Source: Osedax fenrisi
Lineage: Eukaryota; Annelida; Polychaeta; Sabellida; Siboglinidae
DNA length: 64,000 nucleotides
Assembly (NCBI GenBank): GCA_964019155.1
Contig: OZ025241.1
Coordinates: 29,331,816-29,395,815, forward strand
Direction of reading: 5' to 3'
Part shown: one piece after another, positions 1 to 12,589 of the stretch
How the letters are laid out: the number at the start of each line of letters is the position of its first letter
Position numbering within the stretch: the stretch's first letter is position 1
Notes under the pieces: generated by a model
What the model was told of the DNA's origin: nothing
The model's input: only the letters and a program-made list of their open reading frames with translations
Databases searched by the model: none
Translations under genes and position numbers: made by a program

Positions 1-2335
1 TATCTAGATGGCACTCACCAAATGGGAAATGCATAATCAGATTGATTATATCCGGATCAAGAGACATTTTAGATCATGTATTAATGTTGCTAAAACCAGA
101 GTATATAATAAAGCATATATAGGCAGTGATCATGATCTCGTAATGATGTATTTTAACAAATATTTAAGTCTCAACAAAAACTAAATAGTACAAGAATTAA
201 CTACAACATGGATAAACTGAAAAATGAATCCACTCAGACTGAATATAAATAATAGATTGAGAAGAAATTAGCATAAGAAATAACAGAGAATGATAATATC
301 GAGAGTATGATAACAACCTTAAACTGAATAATATACGAAACGGTAATAGGAACATTGAGATATAGCAGAAAAAAGAATAAACATTGGATAACATACGTCA
401 TATTAGATATATGTGATGAACGCCGAAAATTAATACCTCAAAAAAATCAACGTGGAACCGAATATAATCTAATCAACACAAATATAAAAATCGGTATGAA
501 AGAAGCGAAGCAAAAATGGATAGACGAATAATGTAAATGCATTTATAAGTAATAAATCCAAAATAGCATATGATATTAAAAGTCATTTACAAAGAAAATA
601 CAGGAAAGTCACAACACAATCCAAAATAAAAATGGAATAGTACTTGAAGAAGGTGACATATTAAAAGATGGACTGAATATTGCAGTGAACTGTATAACTT
701 CGAAAATACTGGAGAAGAAAATGTGATCATAAATCAACATCAATGTGAAGAAGAAGATGAATTCAACATCGGAAACGGTATTGTAAGAGAATAAGTCGTC
801 TCAGCTATAAAGTCATTAAAAACCTAAATCGGCTGGTCTTAACAATATTCTATCAGAACTTATAATATACGTTGGCGAGACAATGATTAATTTAATTCAC
901 ATGATATGTTCCAATATTAAGGAAACTTATGGAAACAAGTAACTGGCCAGAAATATGGACAAAATCGATCATAGTAACCTTCCCGAAAAAGGGTAATCTC
1001 CAACAATGTAATAACTATCGTACTATTAGTATAATCAACCACGCTAGTAAAATTATGCTAAAAAATAGTTAAAAATCCTCTGGACCCACGAACAGAGAAA
1101 ATAATATCTGTAGAACAAGCTGAATTTAGGAAAAATCGAAATACAATAAACAAATTTCCAATTTTCGTCTCATTTGCGAAAAACATAATCTTCAACAAAA
1201 AAGTTGTATCATATACTTATCGAATACCTCTGACAGAGTTTGGAAAAATAGACTTTGGTCTATAATGAACAATTTTAATATTGACAGTAAGTTAATTGAT
1301 ATTACAAAAAAATCTGTTCGATAAAGCAAGCAGAGCAATACCAAGGAAAGTAGCAATTGACGAGTGGTTTCTAACAAAAACTAGTGTAAGTCAAGGTTTC
1401 TTACTCTCGCCTACTTTTTTAACCTTTTCCTGGATGAACTAATGGACAACGCAAAATCATAATGGAACTATCAAGATGAACGGAAGAAACATCACTGACC
1501 TAGGGTTTGATGATAACTTTGACGGATTTTCTGGTTATGAAGAAGAATTGGTATCTCTATCAAAGACAATATCACTGACAGCAAGTAAATTTGTTATGGA
1601 AATAAATCAAACTAAGACAAAATTATTGATAAATGATAATACCTGCAATCCGCGTATCACCATCCATAATGAACAAATCGAGATCGTTAACCACTACAAA
1701 TATCTAGGATCATTTATTTATGAACAAGGTTCCAAAACAAATCCTAGCTAGAGCAGCATAAGCAAATTAAGTATACAGTAACTTGGAATGACAAACATAT
1801 TATAATGTGCTATAAGCGCAGGCTTATGAACTCTTTAGTATATTAAATATATTATATAATACATTATAACTCAAATTGTTATATATGTATGCGAAACATG
1901 GACGCTAACAGCTGAACTCGAAACTTCGTATAAAAACATTTGAGAAAAATAACTTTCGGAAATTACTTGGTGTTACCTATAGAGACAGAATAACAAATGA
2001 TGAAATCAGAAACAGAATATCGTAAACTAGTCGTTACACAGACTTAATAACAATCGTAAAACGATGAAAATGCACTTGATATATCAAGTAATATGCTCTA
2101 AAGGAAAAGCTAAAATCATTCTACAGGGAAATGTTGAAGGAAAAAGACTTTGTGGTCTGCCAAAAAAGATGTAGTTTGATAACATCAAAGAATGGACCGG
2201 TAAAAGTATTGGCGAAACTCAACTAGTGGCTAACAATAGGAAGGAATGGAGAATATTTGTTTTGAACGTGACGCGCCACATCGGCTACCCAATCTAAGGG
2301 ACCAAGGTAACCGAGGTAATAATAGCTAGTGACTA
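1..2335 (+). pseudogene. Decayed APE-type non-LTR retrotransposon (LINE), 5' end outside window
   Basis: This is a broken endonuclease/reverse transcriptase reading frame running off the left edge. In order, and in shifting frames, I can read: an endonuclease tail (SDHDLVMMYF, near 125-155); a linker like KEAKQKWIDE (near 500); the RT fingers (WPEIWTKSIIVTFPKKGN, about 950-1000, then NNYRTISIINHASKI); the palm region near 1380-1440; a 91-codon open stretch at 1476-1751; and the C-terminal FDNIKEWTGKS block near 2175-2215. The YADD catalytic box is altered (FDDNFDG), and stops and frameshifts are frequent, so the copy is dead. A related copy in the opposite orientation lies at about 13738-14880. 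Clade assignment (RTE-like or similar) is a guess; identification as a LINE is secure. Confidence 0.85.
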
Positions 2336-2339
2336 GTTT

Positions 2340-3094
2340 ATATATACTTACTATAGTATACTATATATATCTAATACATATAGGTATTAGACACTATCAG
2401 ATATGTAAACCATATGAATCATAAAATAAAATAGGAATACATAATTTTGAAACATATTGATTAAATGAAGATAAATATGATCGATTATAACTTTTAGATG
2501 ATAATCAATTATTGTTTTATAATTACTATTTTCATCAAATATATAAATAATAAATAAATATAGGCTACATGCAAATTTATGAGATTTTTGTTTTGTAAAG
2601 TAAATGAGTTTAATTGTAAAAATAAAGACATTAGCGAAGATAATTAGGATAACAAGTTAAACTTTTTATTAATTATGTTATTAATTATAAATAAAACTAT
2701 ACCTATAACACTTACTATTTATTTTATTTATATTTAATATTTTATTTTAATTAATTTAGAATTAAATTTGAACTTGGTTTACATTTTTTAAATTTTGTTT
2801 ACCTATATAATCATAAGTGTATGCTTTTAAAATCATAAAATCAGTTTGTAGGTTATAAGGTCCACTATTCATTATATTTAAATAAATGGTATATATAAAA
2901 ATATATCTTTAAAATGGTGTATATTGTATATTATATTATTATCTAAATTTCTACATAAAATATCATATTTAATTTTTAAATAATATAGGTATACTATATA
3001 AGTTGTATGTATTAAATGAATCAAAATATGCTGTTATATACTATAGTATGCTTTGAAAGAGTTATTGATTCATTCAATTTTATTAAACTAATAA

Positions 3095-3128
<34 letters not shown>

Positions 3129-3640
3129 GTGTATGTCTATCTTATTAAATATCGCAATATATATATCTTAGTACATTACGAGTTATAACTTGTATTATAA
3201 ATGTCATATATGACATTTCTATAGAACAAGTTATTAACCGTTAAATTAATTGTAATTAACAGATATTTTAATTTGAATTAAATTTAAAACGAATAAAATT
3301 GTTAATTATAATTATTTAATTTACTAATTTCGTTATTTTATTCCGCTTTATATATACACACACATATATATAAATGTATATATATTTAAATATATACATT
3401 TATACATATTTATATTATATATTTTTATAAAATATATATATTCCTGATTCAAAAACAGCAGCGCAATTTATTGTTCGCAAGTTAGATGTACTCGTCTCCT
3501 ATATAACATATATGATTGTAAATAAAGTTAGTATATTAAATAAATAAATTATATTTAATTATATACATATATCATTATATATATATAAATATTTAAAAAA
3601 GTATATTATATATTACCATATAAGGTATACCTTACCTTAA
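2340..3640. other. A+T-rich non-coding stretch
   Basis: No gene, RNA or transposon terminus is recognisable here. The DNA is nearly pure A+T, with a (TA)n microsatellite at about 3097-3126 and several short TATATA runs near 3350-3430. It separates two decayed LINEs that lie tail to tail. Confidence 0.6.
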
Positions 3641-6600
3641 CTTACCAGGTCGAGTTTGCTCGGTAGTTCATTACACGTGATTACCTCCATTCCTCTCTAT
3701 CACTCATCGCTATCGGTAATTCCTCATTTGTGCACATCGTGTCCTCTCTTAATTGGTCTAAGTTTGTTTTCATAGGCCTTCCTCGAGAGCGTCGTCCGTG
3801 TTGTGGATTCCAGAGTAATACTTCACTCACTACTTCGCTTCTCTTTCTCTAGCATTGACCGGAGAACCTCAGTCGTTGTTCCCGTATGTATCTGTTATTC
3901 TTGGAATGTTGGCGTATACGTTGTATACAACTCCTTATTTGTAACGTTGGTATATACATGACTTGTTTAGTGCAGCACGCAGCATGCGTTTATAGGCTCA
4001 TATAAACCTTTTTCTCTAATGTTGAAGTTAGAGTCCAAGTGATAGAGCCATATACAAGAATAGACTCAAATGTAGCTCTAAATACGTTTCTTTTGAGTTT
4101 ACTTGAAAGGTTGGATTCCAGATGATTTTCAGGCTATTAAAGGCTGCCCATGCACGCCCGTTTCTTATGCTTACGTCATGTTGAGTTGAACCAATATAAC
4201 TACATATATATTTGAATTATTCTACACGTTTTATATCATGGCCTGATAGGCTTTTCATGTTTATCTGATTTTCGTGATTTAAACACATGTATTCCGTCTT
4301 GTCTGATTGTATATGTAAACCTATATATGTATCCGTATCTTCAATATTGTATAGTAGTGTAGTTGCATCTATCAGACTATTGGTTATTACAACTACATCG
4401 TCAGAATATTCAATATTGATCATATGTACACTGTATATTGTACAGCTAGTTATATCTTGTTTTTTCTTTTTATAAGATTTAGGCCGAGCTTTGAGTTACT
4501 ATCCAATGATTATTTCAATATATAATCGAGACATATAATGAATAGAAATGGTGGAAGTGTATCTCCTTGTAGTACTCCAGTAGTTATATTGAAGAAGGAT
4601 GTGTCACCTAGATCTTATCATGGAGCGGGTTTTTTTTTGTAGAGTATCAATATGGTATTTATGATTTCAGTGGGTATACCATATATTATTAATATATTTT
4701 CACGATTTATTGAATCGAAAGATTTTGAAATGCCTATAAATAAGAGAGTATTTGGCAGGTTTTTAGACTTACCCCTTCTAGTATATTTCGAATGGTTAAA
4801 AGTTGTCCTGTCGTTGAAATCTTTCTTCGGAAACCAATTTGATTTTTCCTCGGTATAGGATTTATCTCTGGTTTTATCCTGTTTAATAGTATCAGTTTAT
4901 ATATCTTAGCTGCAATTGGAGTTAGTGTTATTCCCCGATAGTTATTTGTCATAGAAATATCTCCTTTTTTAGGGAAAGAAAGTAAGCATCCTTCATTCTA
5001 TCTGTCTATTGCAATATAACCATGGTTCTTGAGAATATAAACTATTGCACGAGTTAAGTAAATTTCTTGAGATTCTCCTAGTTTCCATAATTCAGCTCGT
5101 ATTTCATATAAGCCAATAGATTTCCATGATGTATGTTTTTAGTAGCTATCTTTAATTCATATTGTAAAATTCCCTTTTATTATATCTAGTTTATTTTGTA
5201 TATTCACTGTACCTACTTAAACGTTTGATGTGGGAATTGTTAGTTTACAAAGTATTTACTTGAAATGATCGTACCGTAATTGAATTCGTTCTTTTCCACT
5301 GTTTGCTTAAATATTTTCTCAGTTTGATATATTTCTTTCACTAACTTCATTGATTATTTTTCAGGCTAAGATTGATTTTGTATTATATTTTGTATTACGC
5401 ATTTTTAATTTCACTTATTTTATTCTGAACGTAAGCAGTTTGTTCCTTGTCATATGATTGTACATTATAATTTTGAGTTTCTTTGAAATGACTGATATAT
5501 TCTGGTGTCGGTTGATTTACTTTATATCGCGCTACCTGGTGTAGTATTTTACGGTTTTGACAGATATTATCTGTTTCCCAGGGTATACGTTTTTTCAACT
5601 TAGGTTTCAATATGATTACTTAGCAGAAGTTTCCTTACATGCAGTTTCAAATTGGGTATACCTTTTTCTAGCAGATAGCGAAACTATAGTGTCATGTAGA
5701 GCTTCAAATTTAGTTTTCATTTTAGTGATAAAGGTGTCTCAGGTTTCTGTATCTGTCTTTAATCTTGCCCAATCGTAATATTTGATTTTATTATATTTCT
5801 TGTTATTAGCTCTAAGACTCAGTCTTATATTTGCTGATATAATACGATAATCGGATACGATACTGATACATGAGTTATAAGCTTTACAGTTGTTAGCACT
5901 ATTCTTCCATTTTATATTTATGATCATTTAATTAATTTGAGACATAAAGGTATTTGGAGATTTATGTGTCCGGGATTGACCTTGCCTTTTCTTGAAGTAT
6001 GTGTTTAGGCATAAGAGTTTATTTTCTAGCAGATAATCTTTTAGGATATTACCATTTATGTTTGTTAGTTTAAGAAATGAATATTTGAATCCTTTATTTT
6101 TACCGAGTTGTGAATTAAAATCTCCTCCTATTATATCCTCTTATTATGTTTCGTTACCTCGGCTTAGGCTATAAGTTCTTGTATTTTCCATACTTTTTGA
6201 AATGTTTGAGTATTTAGCAATCCAACAATCAAATTTTTTTTTGTATTTAATAATTTAGAATAGTCTTAGTTTTTTCAGTAGTTATTTTTCGACTTCAAAC
6301 TAAGGTTGTATTGCAGGACGCGCTCATTGTTTAACTACGCGACGAGCGATGCGGGTGTAATTTAGTTTGTTGTGTTATGATTTGCTTTCGATGCATATTT
6401 TAAACACATACGGTCGCCACTCCATACATATTCTAACAGTACTCTCTACCAGAGTTTAAGTGCCTTGTCAATATAATACTTCTTATAAATATATTATATC
6501 CATGCCACATTCAACATCCTGCTTCTACTGTATTCGCGTAACCCTGCGCGGGTGGATAACAGGAACTATGCCTTTCCAAGGGGGAAACCTGGATTTATCT

Positions 6601-6670
6601 GGCCGTTCCCCTATCCATCACCACATCACCATATCAACTTCGGATATAGATGAAGAAATATGGGCCTAGA
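3640..6670 (-). pseudogene. Decayed LINE, endonuclease to C-terminus, minus strand
   Basis: Read on the minus strand this is a nearly full-length but mutated LINE. A GC-richer 5' leader (about 6670-6300) precedes an endonuclease with the motif IIGGDFNSQLG (near 6135-6100). It is followed by an endonuclease C-terminus (SDYRIISANIRLSLRAN, about 5860-5800), a linker (5610-5395), RT fingers (NNYRGITLTPIAAKIYK, near 4950-4900), a catalytic region reading YSDDVVVITNS in place of YADD (about 4400) and a C-terminal GRPMKTNLDQL block near 3790-3750. Stops and frameshifts break it between these blocks. It differs from the LINE at 1-2335 and from the intact LINE at 30-34 kb. The ends are approximate, and I could not define a target-site duplication. 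Confidence 0.85.
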
Positions 6671-6947
6671 ATCTTACGAAAACTGAGCTCTCCATATAAT
6701 ATCCACTATTATATATATATATATATGTAGAGGATTCGGTTATAGGTATAAAGTATTAACTACAGTTATATTATATATATGTAATGTATCGCTAACGTAT
6801 TAAGATTAACTGAACTTCTCGGAGGCGTTAGTCAGTGCTAACGCAGTCATGCATATCACTGCATTATGCTTAGTCATGCATATCACTGCATCAATACGTT
6901 ATTTATGCATATCACAACATATATATATATATTAATATTTTACACTA

Positions 6948-7553
6948 ATTAGTGATGCAATCGAACTTCAAACTTCGAACTGATAATAAAGCATTTCGAA
7001 CTGATACTGATACTCAATAATTATAAAATTTCGAACTCGGTCTCTAACTAATACTTGACAAATTCGAACTACTACTATACTAATATGTTGGACTATTATT
7101 TGTTTAATATTATATTTTGGATATTCATATTTGTTTTATATTTATAGTTGTAAAAAGATGTATACACATGAGTAATAATCCTCGATAAAATATATCCTAA
7201 CAAATAATTCATATATCTATATGTATATACAATATTTACACTCACATCTTATATCATATGATATATATTTATATATTAATATATATATATATAAATATAT
7301 ATTTATATACATTTTAAAAATAATAACATTTCTTCAGAAATTATTAATTCTGATGTTAGTATTATATTTTAAATACTTGTTATTATTATGATAATCATAT
7401 TAATAATTTCTGATATCAGAGTTATAGCCACATATATTTAAAATAAAACCAAGCGAGCTTTCTAAATAACGAAAGTGACAGTTCTATATAGATCGCGAAA
7501 TTGAATATATATTTTATATCTTCATAATTATTATTCATTATAATACTATATTA

Positions 7554-7593
<40 letters not shown>

Positions 7594-7634
7594 TAATAAT
7601 TAATACATATAATATGATATAATATATATATATA

Positions 7635-7684
<50 letters not shown>

Positions 7685-7924
7685 TATTGTAATCGAACTT
7701 CGAACTTCGAACTTCGAACTTCGAACTGATATTCAAGCATTTCGAACTGATACTGATATATTGAGTTTACTCAATAATTATAAATTTCGAACTCTGACTC
7801 GAACTAATACTATATCGATACTCTGATTGTAATACTCGGACTCTAACTGATACTCGACTATTTCGAACTGATACTATACCGATACTATTATAGTATACCT
7901 ATAGGTTTCGATTGCATCACTAAT
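6948..7924. mobile_element. hAT-like non-autonomous DNA transposon (candidate)
   Basis: An 18-bp perfect terminal inverted repeat (ATTAGTGATGCAATCGAA) opens at 6948 and closes at 7924. Directly inside both ends lie subterminal blocks built of short TTCGAACT and ACTGATAC repeats (6960-7075 and 7690-7880). Termini of the TAGTGATGxx type with subterminal repeats are familiar from hAT superfamily elements. No transposase frame is present: the interior is A+T-rich with (AT)n tracts at 7558-7588 and 7630-7680. I could not see a clear 8-bp target duplication, because the flanks are AT repeats, so the superfamily assignment is tentative. The inverted-repeat structure itself is plain. Confidence 0.6.
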
Positions 7925-7958
7925 ATATATATATATATATTTAATATATATATATATA

Positions 7959-8640
7959 CAGTCAAAGCTCGATAACTCAACATTGACGGGACGTTGTTTT
8001 CATGTTGAGTTAGTGAGTATGTTGAGTTATCGGATGTATAAATTAATTACTTAATTAATGTTTTGTTCACATAAATGCATTCAAAATAGTACTCGTATGA
8101 TAATATAATAATTGTAATTGTATTTTAACGTTTATATATTTATATCCATATATTATTAAATAAAACCATGTTGAATAATGTAGGTAATGAATAACCTATG
8201 TTGAATTATATTTGGTGAGCAATGTAGTTTTATGAATATACAATATTTACACTCACATCTTATATCATATTTATATACATTTTAAAAATAATAACATTTC
8301 TTCAGAAATTATTAATTCTGATGTTAGTATTATATTTTAAATACTTGTTATTATTATGATAATCATATTTTATTACATGTAAAAGATACGAATCCAACAA
8401 CATATGTTTGTGATATTTTGATTTTTCATAAATGTTGAGTTATCGGATGTATATTTACATGTAATGTATAAGCTAGGATTATAAAAACGATGTTGAGTTA
8501 TATGTATGTTGAGTTATATTTGTTGAGTAATAGTGTTTTTGTTAACATGTAAAAGATACGAATCCAACCAAATATTTTGTGGATGTTGAGTTATCGGCAA
8601 TGTTGAGTTATCGGCATGTTGAGTTACCGAGCTTCTAATG
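7959..8640. mobile_element. pogo/Tigger-like MITE with TA target site (candidate)
   Basis: The left end CAGTCAAAGCTCGATAACTC (from 7959) and the inverted right end (CATTAGAAGCTCGGTAACTC, read inward from 8640) form imperfect terminal inverted repeats of about 25 bp flanked by TA. Short GTTGAGTTATCGG motifs recur near both ends (about 8010-8035, 8430-8450 and 8583-8625). CAGT termini with a TA duplication are typical of pogo/Tigger non-autonomous elements. No transposase is encoded. The interior carries a tract also found inside the neighbouring hAT-like element (8238-8370 against 7228-7400). Confidence 0.65.
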
Positions 8641-8822
8641 TATATATATATTATATATATATATATATATAAGTATACTATGTATATTATATATTTAGGT
8701 ATAACTATAATATATGTATTGTAGATATAATCACCTATAGGTTTATTTATAAGTATAATAAGTATTATTTGTATCTCAAAAATAAAAGTGTATATGGTTA
8801 GATGCTTACACTGTTTATTAGT

Positions 8823-8824
<2 letters not shown>

Positions 8825-8868
<44 letters not shown>
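8825..8868. repeat. (AT)n microsatellite
   Basis: An uninterrupted dinucleotide run. It lies between the pogo-like MITE and the next LINE remnant. Confidence 0.9.
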
Positions 8869-8871
<3 letters not shown>

Positions 8872-9039
8872 TATAATAGGTTAATATTATAAATATATAC
8901 GGTTTACCGTGGCAACCACACATGGTTACATATTAAACCATCGCATATCTACTAAACATATTTATAATCCGATCTGATTCGGAATGCATTGATGCATCTG
9001 TAAATATGTTACCTAACCCCTATGTACTGGTCTTATTTA

Positions 9040-10150
9040 TTTACTTTAAATTATCGTATTGATTATTGTTATTATTTATTATATAACCTTCCTGCTTCCT
9101 CCATCGCCCCATAAAATAGATCAATGTTCATCTACTGCCTCCTTTCAACTTCTACCAAAATGGTATCCTATAAAAATGATCCTTAATTTGACTCCTTTCT
9201 CTTACTCTAAAATATATATATGCCTCCACTCTTTCATATATATTTTATAATGATAATTTATAAATTTGTGCTACTCCTAATTTTTTTTTCTCACACCCAT
9301 CTTCTTTTAAATTATAGAAATATTCATACGCATACATCATCCAATCTCTCTGGAATGTACTCTTTCATCTATAACACCCATTCACTCTCTCACATCCTTA
9401 CAAAACTCAACTCAAATCATATATATAAATATATATAATTTCTTTATATTATTCAAATATTTTCAACTTTTATCTACTTTATTTTATTGTATATACTATA
9501 TTTTATATTTTGTTTTTATACACTTTTGTAGTTTCATTTTATTATTTATTATTTATTTTAAGTGAACTTACAAGGAGTGATATCATTTTGTAACGGTGCT
9601 TAATAAGCCATAATTAATTATAATATGTATCGTATATGTAACATTAATATATATTGAATACCATACACTGCTATAATTAATATTGTAAATATATAAAATG
9701 CACCTATATATAATATACCTCTCCAATACATAGTTATAGCTCCTATATTTTCTTCTATATTCTATAAATGTATTTGTATATAAATCGCATATATGTGACT
9801 ATATATACCACTGTTCTAAATTGTAATCAATAATCTCATATGTCTCTACCTTTATCCCTAAGTTGTAAACTCATGTCCTTTCAATAATCCATACATCTAT
9901 ACATCTATACTTTCCCTAAACTATACCTCTGATTAACTTAGAACATACACAATCCTGCATTTACTTCTCAACCAATACACTAATCCTTTTCTACCAGATG
10001 TTTATCAAAACCTCCCTTGATGCTAGAGCTTTTAGAATTTTCGGATCCACTCTGTGTAATTCCCTCTCTCCTACTATTCGCTTTACTTAATCTCACAAAT
10101 TATTCATAAATATTACTTATTATTTTCCCTTATCCTCTATTCTATAAACC
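9040..10150 (+). pseudogene. LINE reverse transcriptase C-terminal remnant (L2/CR1-like)
   Basis: The segment starting near 9050 reads RIDYCYYLLYNLPASSIAP, a degraded form of the RLDYCNSLL..LP block that follows the RT domain in L2/CR1-type LINEs. Further on, near 10020-10090, DARAFRIFGSTLCNSLSPTIR corresponds to the usual Fs..AP.LWN.LP..IR block close to the protein end. Between them the frame is broken by many stops. It is probably a 5'-truncated old insertion. The same domain in a better-preserved copy is found at 46617-47419. The boundaries are approximate. Confidence 0.65.
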
Positions 10151-10231
10151 ATCCAAATACTTATTTCTGTAAACGTTATTTTATATATCGTTTAATCTTC
10201 GAATTCTAACTATAACCTACTTTTAACGGAC

Positions 10232-11488
10232 ATGATCAATACATTATTATTTTATTTTTATTTTATTATTATTGTCATCCACCGCGTGCTAAAGAAACCA
10301 TTAATCATAATCATCATTAGGATGAAATTGAATGAAGTACTTTTACCTGTTGTCAAGCAATACAAAGATCTGGGTATCACTTTCTGTGATAATCTTAGTT
10401 TCAATATACATATTAATTCAATATGCCCAAAAGCATATATACTTATTAATATAATTTATAGATGCTTTATTATAATAGTCATTAGTATACTAATGACTAT
10501 GTATTTCTTTTACAAGCTTATATAAGCTATGTGCGCCCAATACTAGAATATAATTCATCAATTTGGAATCCTCATACAAATTATATAGGTAACGCTAAAT
10601 CTCTAGAAAGAGTCCAAAGACTATTTACTAAAAGATTATTCTATAGATGTAATATTAGCATGGCTCCTTATTCTATTCGTTTAATTTATTTTAATATTAA
10701 ATCTCTATCTCACCGCAGATTAATTAGCGACATGGTACTCACATACAAGATTCTGAATGGACTTGTGGATATCGAGGCTACATCTATATTTGATACGTAT
10801 AGCAGCCAATGCAGAGGCTAATCAAACTAAGATCCAAAAAATGTAAATCTACGTATTACCTAAACTATTTTGGAAATAGAGTTCCTTCATTATGGAATTC
10901 GCTTCCCAATAATATTTCATCATGTAAATCTGTTAATTGCTTTCGTGTTATGTTAAAACATTCTTATTGGCTAAATTATTATAAATTTTCACACTTATGA
11001 TGTTTTATTTATCTTTTTATATATATATGTGCTTACTTTTATTTATTTATTTATTTATTTTTTTGAACACTACATAAATTTCATTTGATTGTGATATTTT
11101 GCTAGAGTTTTTTACACATCTGGATTGGGTGCAGTCTAATTCTAGAGGGCAGGATATATGTCATACCACTCTTTATCAGGGACTATCTCAACCCTAGGGA
11201 TTGTATTCATTCCATATGGGCCTGACCACCCCGAGACTTCCGCTTTAGTTTTTTTTTCACACATTCAGTTTGTTGTATTTAACACTTTCACTATATTCAT
11301 GTTTATTTTGGAATATGTATAGTACACGGCACGTTTAAAACGAAATTTGTTTATCTATTTTATAATATATTTATTTTAATTTCTTGTTTCGTGTCGGTTT
11401 GTTTCGCTTTATTTTAAATTCACTACTATTATTATAATTGTATTCGTGTTTCTAAACAATAAACTATTTATCTATCTATCTATCTATC

Positions 11489-11490
<2 letters not shown>
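10232..11490 (+). pseudogene. LINE 3' end with frameshifted RT C-terminus and (TATC)n tail
   Basis: Three consecutive open pieces (10232-10525, 10531-10821 and 10809-11000) in different frames rebuild one RT C-terminus. The blocks are QYKDLGITF, then RPILEYNSSIWNPHTNYIG, ERVQRLFTKRL, SHRRLISDMVLTYKILNGL, and finally NYFGNRVPSLWNSLPNNI. This is the Jockey/CR1-like thumb and C-terminal arrangement. About 460 bp of 3' untranslated sequence follows, ending in AATAAACTATT and a (TATC)n tail at about 11468-11490. A short tandem repeat instead of poly(A) is the usual 3' end of CR1/L2-group elements. At least two frameshifts make it inactive. A small scrap of the same family occurs at 63525-63660. 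Confidence 0.8.
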
Positions 11491-11529
<39 letters not shown>

Positions 11530-11728
11530 ATATTTGTAGGTTATTGTTATTTTATTTTTGTGGAGTCCTTTCATCCCATCCAGGAACTTAGATAAAATTT
11601 TCACTTATAACTTATTGTATGTCTGACGCCTTATCCATGGATAAGGTTACAGTTGCAACTGACCCACACATGCAGTTATTTATATATTATATATATATAT
11701 ATATATATTATATATTATATATATATTA

Positions 11729-11980
11729 TTGTATAAAGGCCTACTACAACCCTACGTTTTAAGAGGCCTCGATAATAATCGCGATTCGTTAATTAATATG
11801 TTAATCATAATCATATGTAATCGCACCTTACACGTTACCATACCATCGCAGTTTATAACCACGTGGTCGCGATGGCTGATGCGTGAAGCTGCGCCCGTGA
11901 AAGTGTTACCCGAACCCCTTGTTAAGCCCCCACCGGTACCCCCACCTCTGCCCCCGTACCTCAGTTTTACGTAATCGGAT
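11729..11980. other. GC-rich island of unknown nature, open on both strands
   Basis: Within very A+T-rich flanks, this block of about 250 bp is markedly GC-richer and has long open frames on both strands. The plus frame gives 81 codons ending in a proline-rich stretch (KPPPVPPPLPP). The minus frame reads glycine-rich (YGGRGGGTGGG) and then TFTGAASRISHRDHVV. I do not recognise either. No certain splice sites were assigned, although a CTCAG occurs at 11961-11965. It could be an isolated exon, a fragment of transferred or repeat DNA, or a decayed gene. Confidence 0.3.
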
Positions 11981-12158
11981 AAGAAGACGATTTACTTCAA
12001 TAAACATTCAGAAATCTGCGCCTTCTTTCATATTTACATTTACATATTATTTAAATATATATATATACTGAATTATAGTATAATTTATTTTATGTGGTAT
12101 TCTCATTAGAATAGTATTTAGAATATAATTATAATAATATGTATGCGTGTGTATATCA

Positions 12159-12564
12159 CCCAGCAAACAGTAAGAGCAGAATAATAGCAGCATAACAGCA
12201 AATGCTAGAGCCTCAAATGTTTACATTGTGCTATTATGCTGCTATTAAATGTCTATTATGGTGCTATTATGCTGCTATTAATTTGTAATGATATTATGCT
12301 GCTGTTATGCTGCTATTATGCTGATATTATGCTGCTATTATTATAATAGTAGCATAATAGCAGCATAATATACATTTAAAATTAATAGCAGCATAATAGC
12401 AGCATAACAGCAGCATAACAGCAGCATAATATCATTACAAATTAATAGCAGCATAATAGCAGCATAATAGACATTTAATAGCAGCATAATAGCACAATGT
12501 AAACATTTGAGGCTCTAGCATTTGCTGTTATGCTGCTATTATGCTGCTCTTACTGTTTGCTGGG
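12159..12564. mobile_element. Near-perfect hairpin MITE, 406 bp, TCA target duplication
   Basis: The element begins CCCAGCAAACAGTAAGAG at 12159 and ends with the reverse complement at 12564. Nearly the whole length is two inverted arms of about 200 bp with only a few mismatches. The arms are built from repeated ATTATGCTGCT / AGCAGCATAAT motifs. TCA flanks both sides (12156-12158 and 12565-12567), consistent with a 3-bp target duplication. There is no coding capacity. Superfamily is uncertain, since several families make 3-bp duplications. High arm identity suggests a fairly recent insertion or gene conversion between arms. Confidence 0.85.
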
Positions 12565-12589
12565 TCATAATTGTAAATATAACGTAGGC

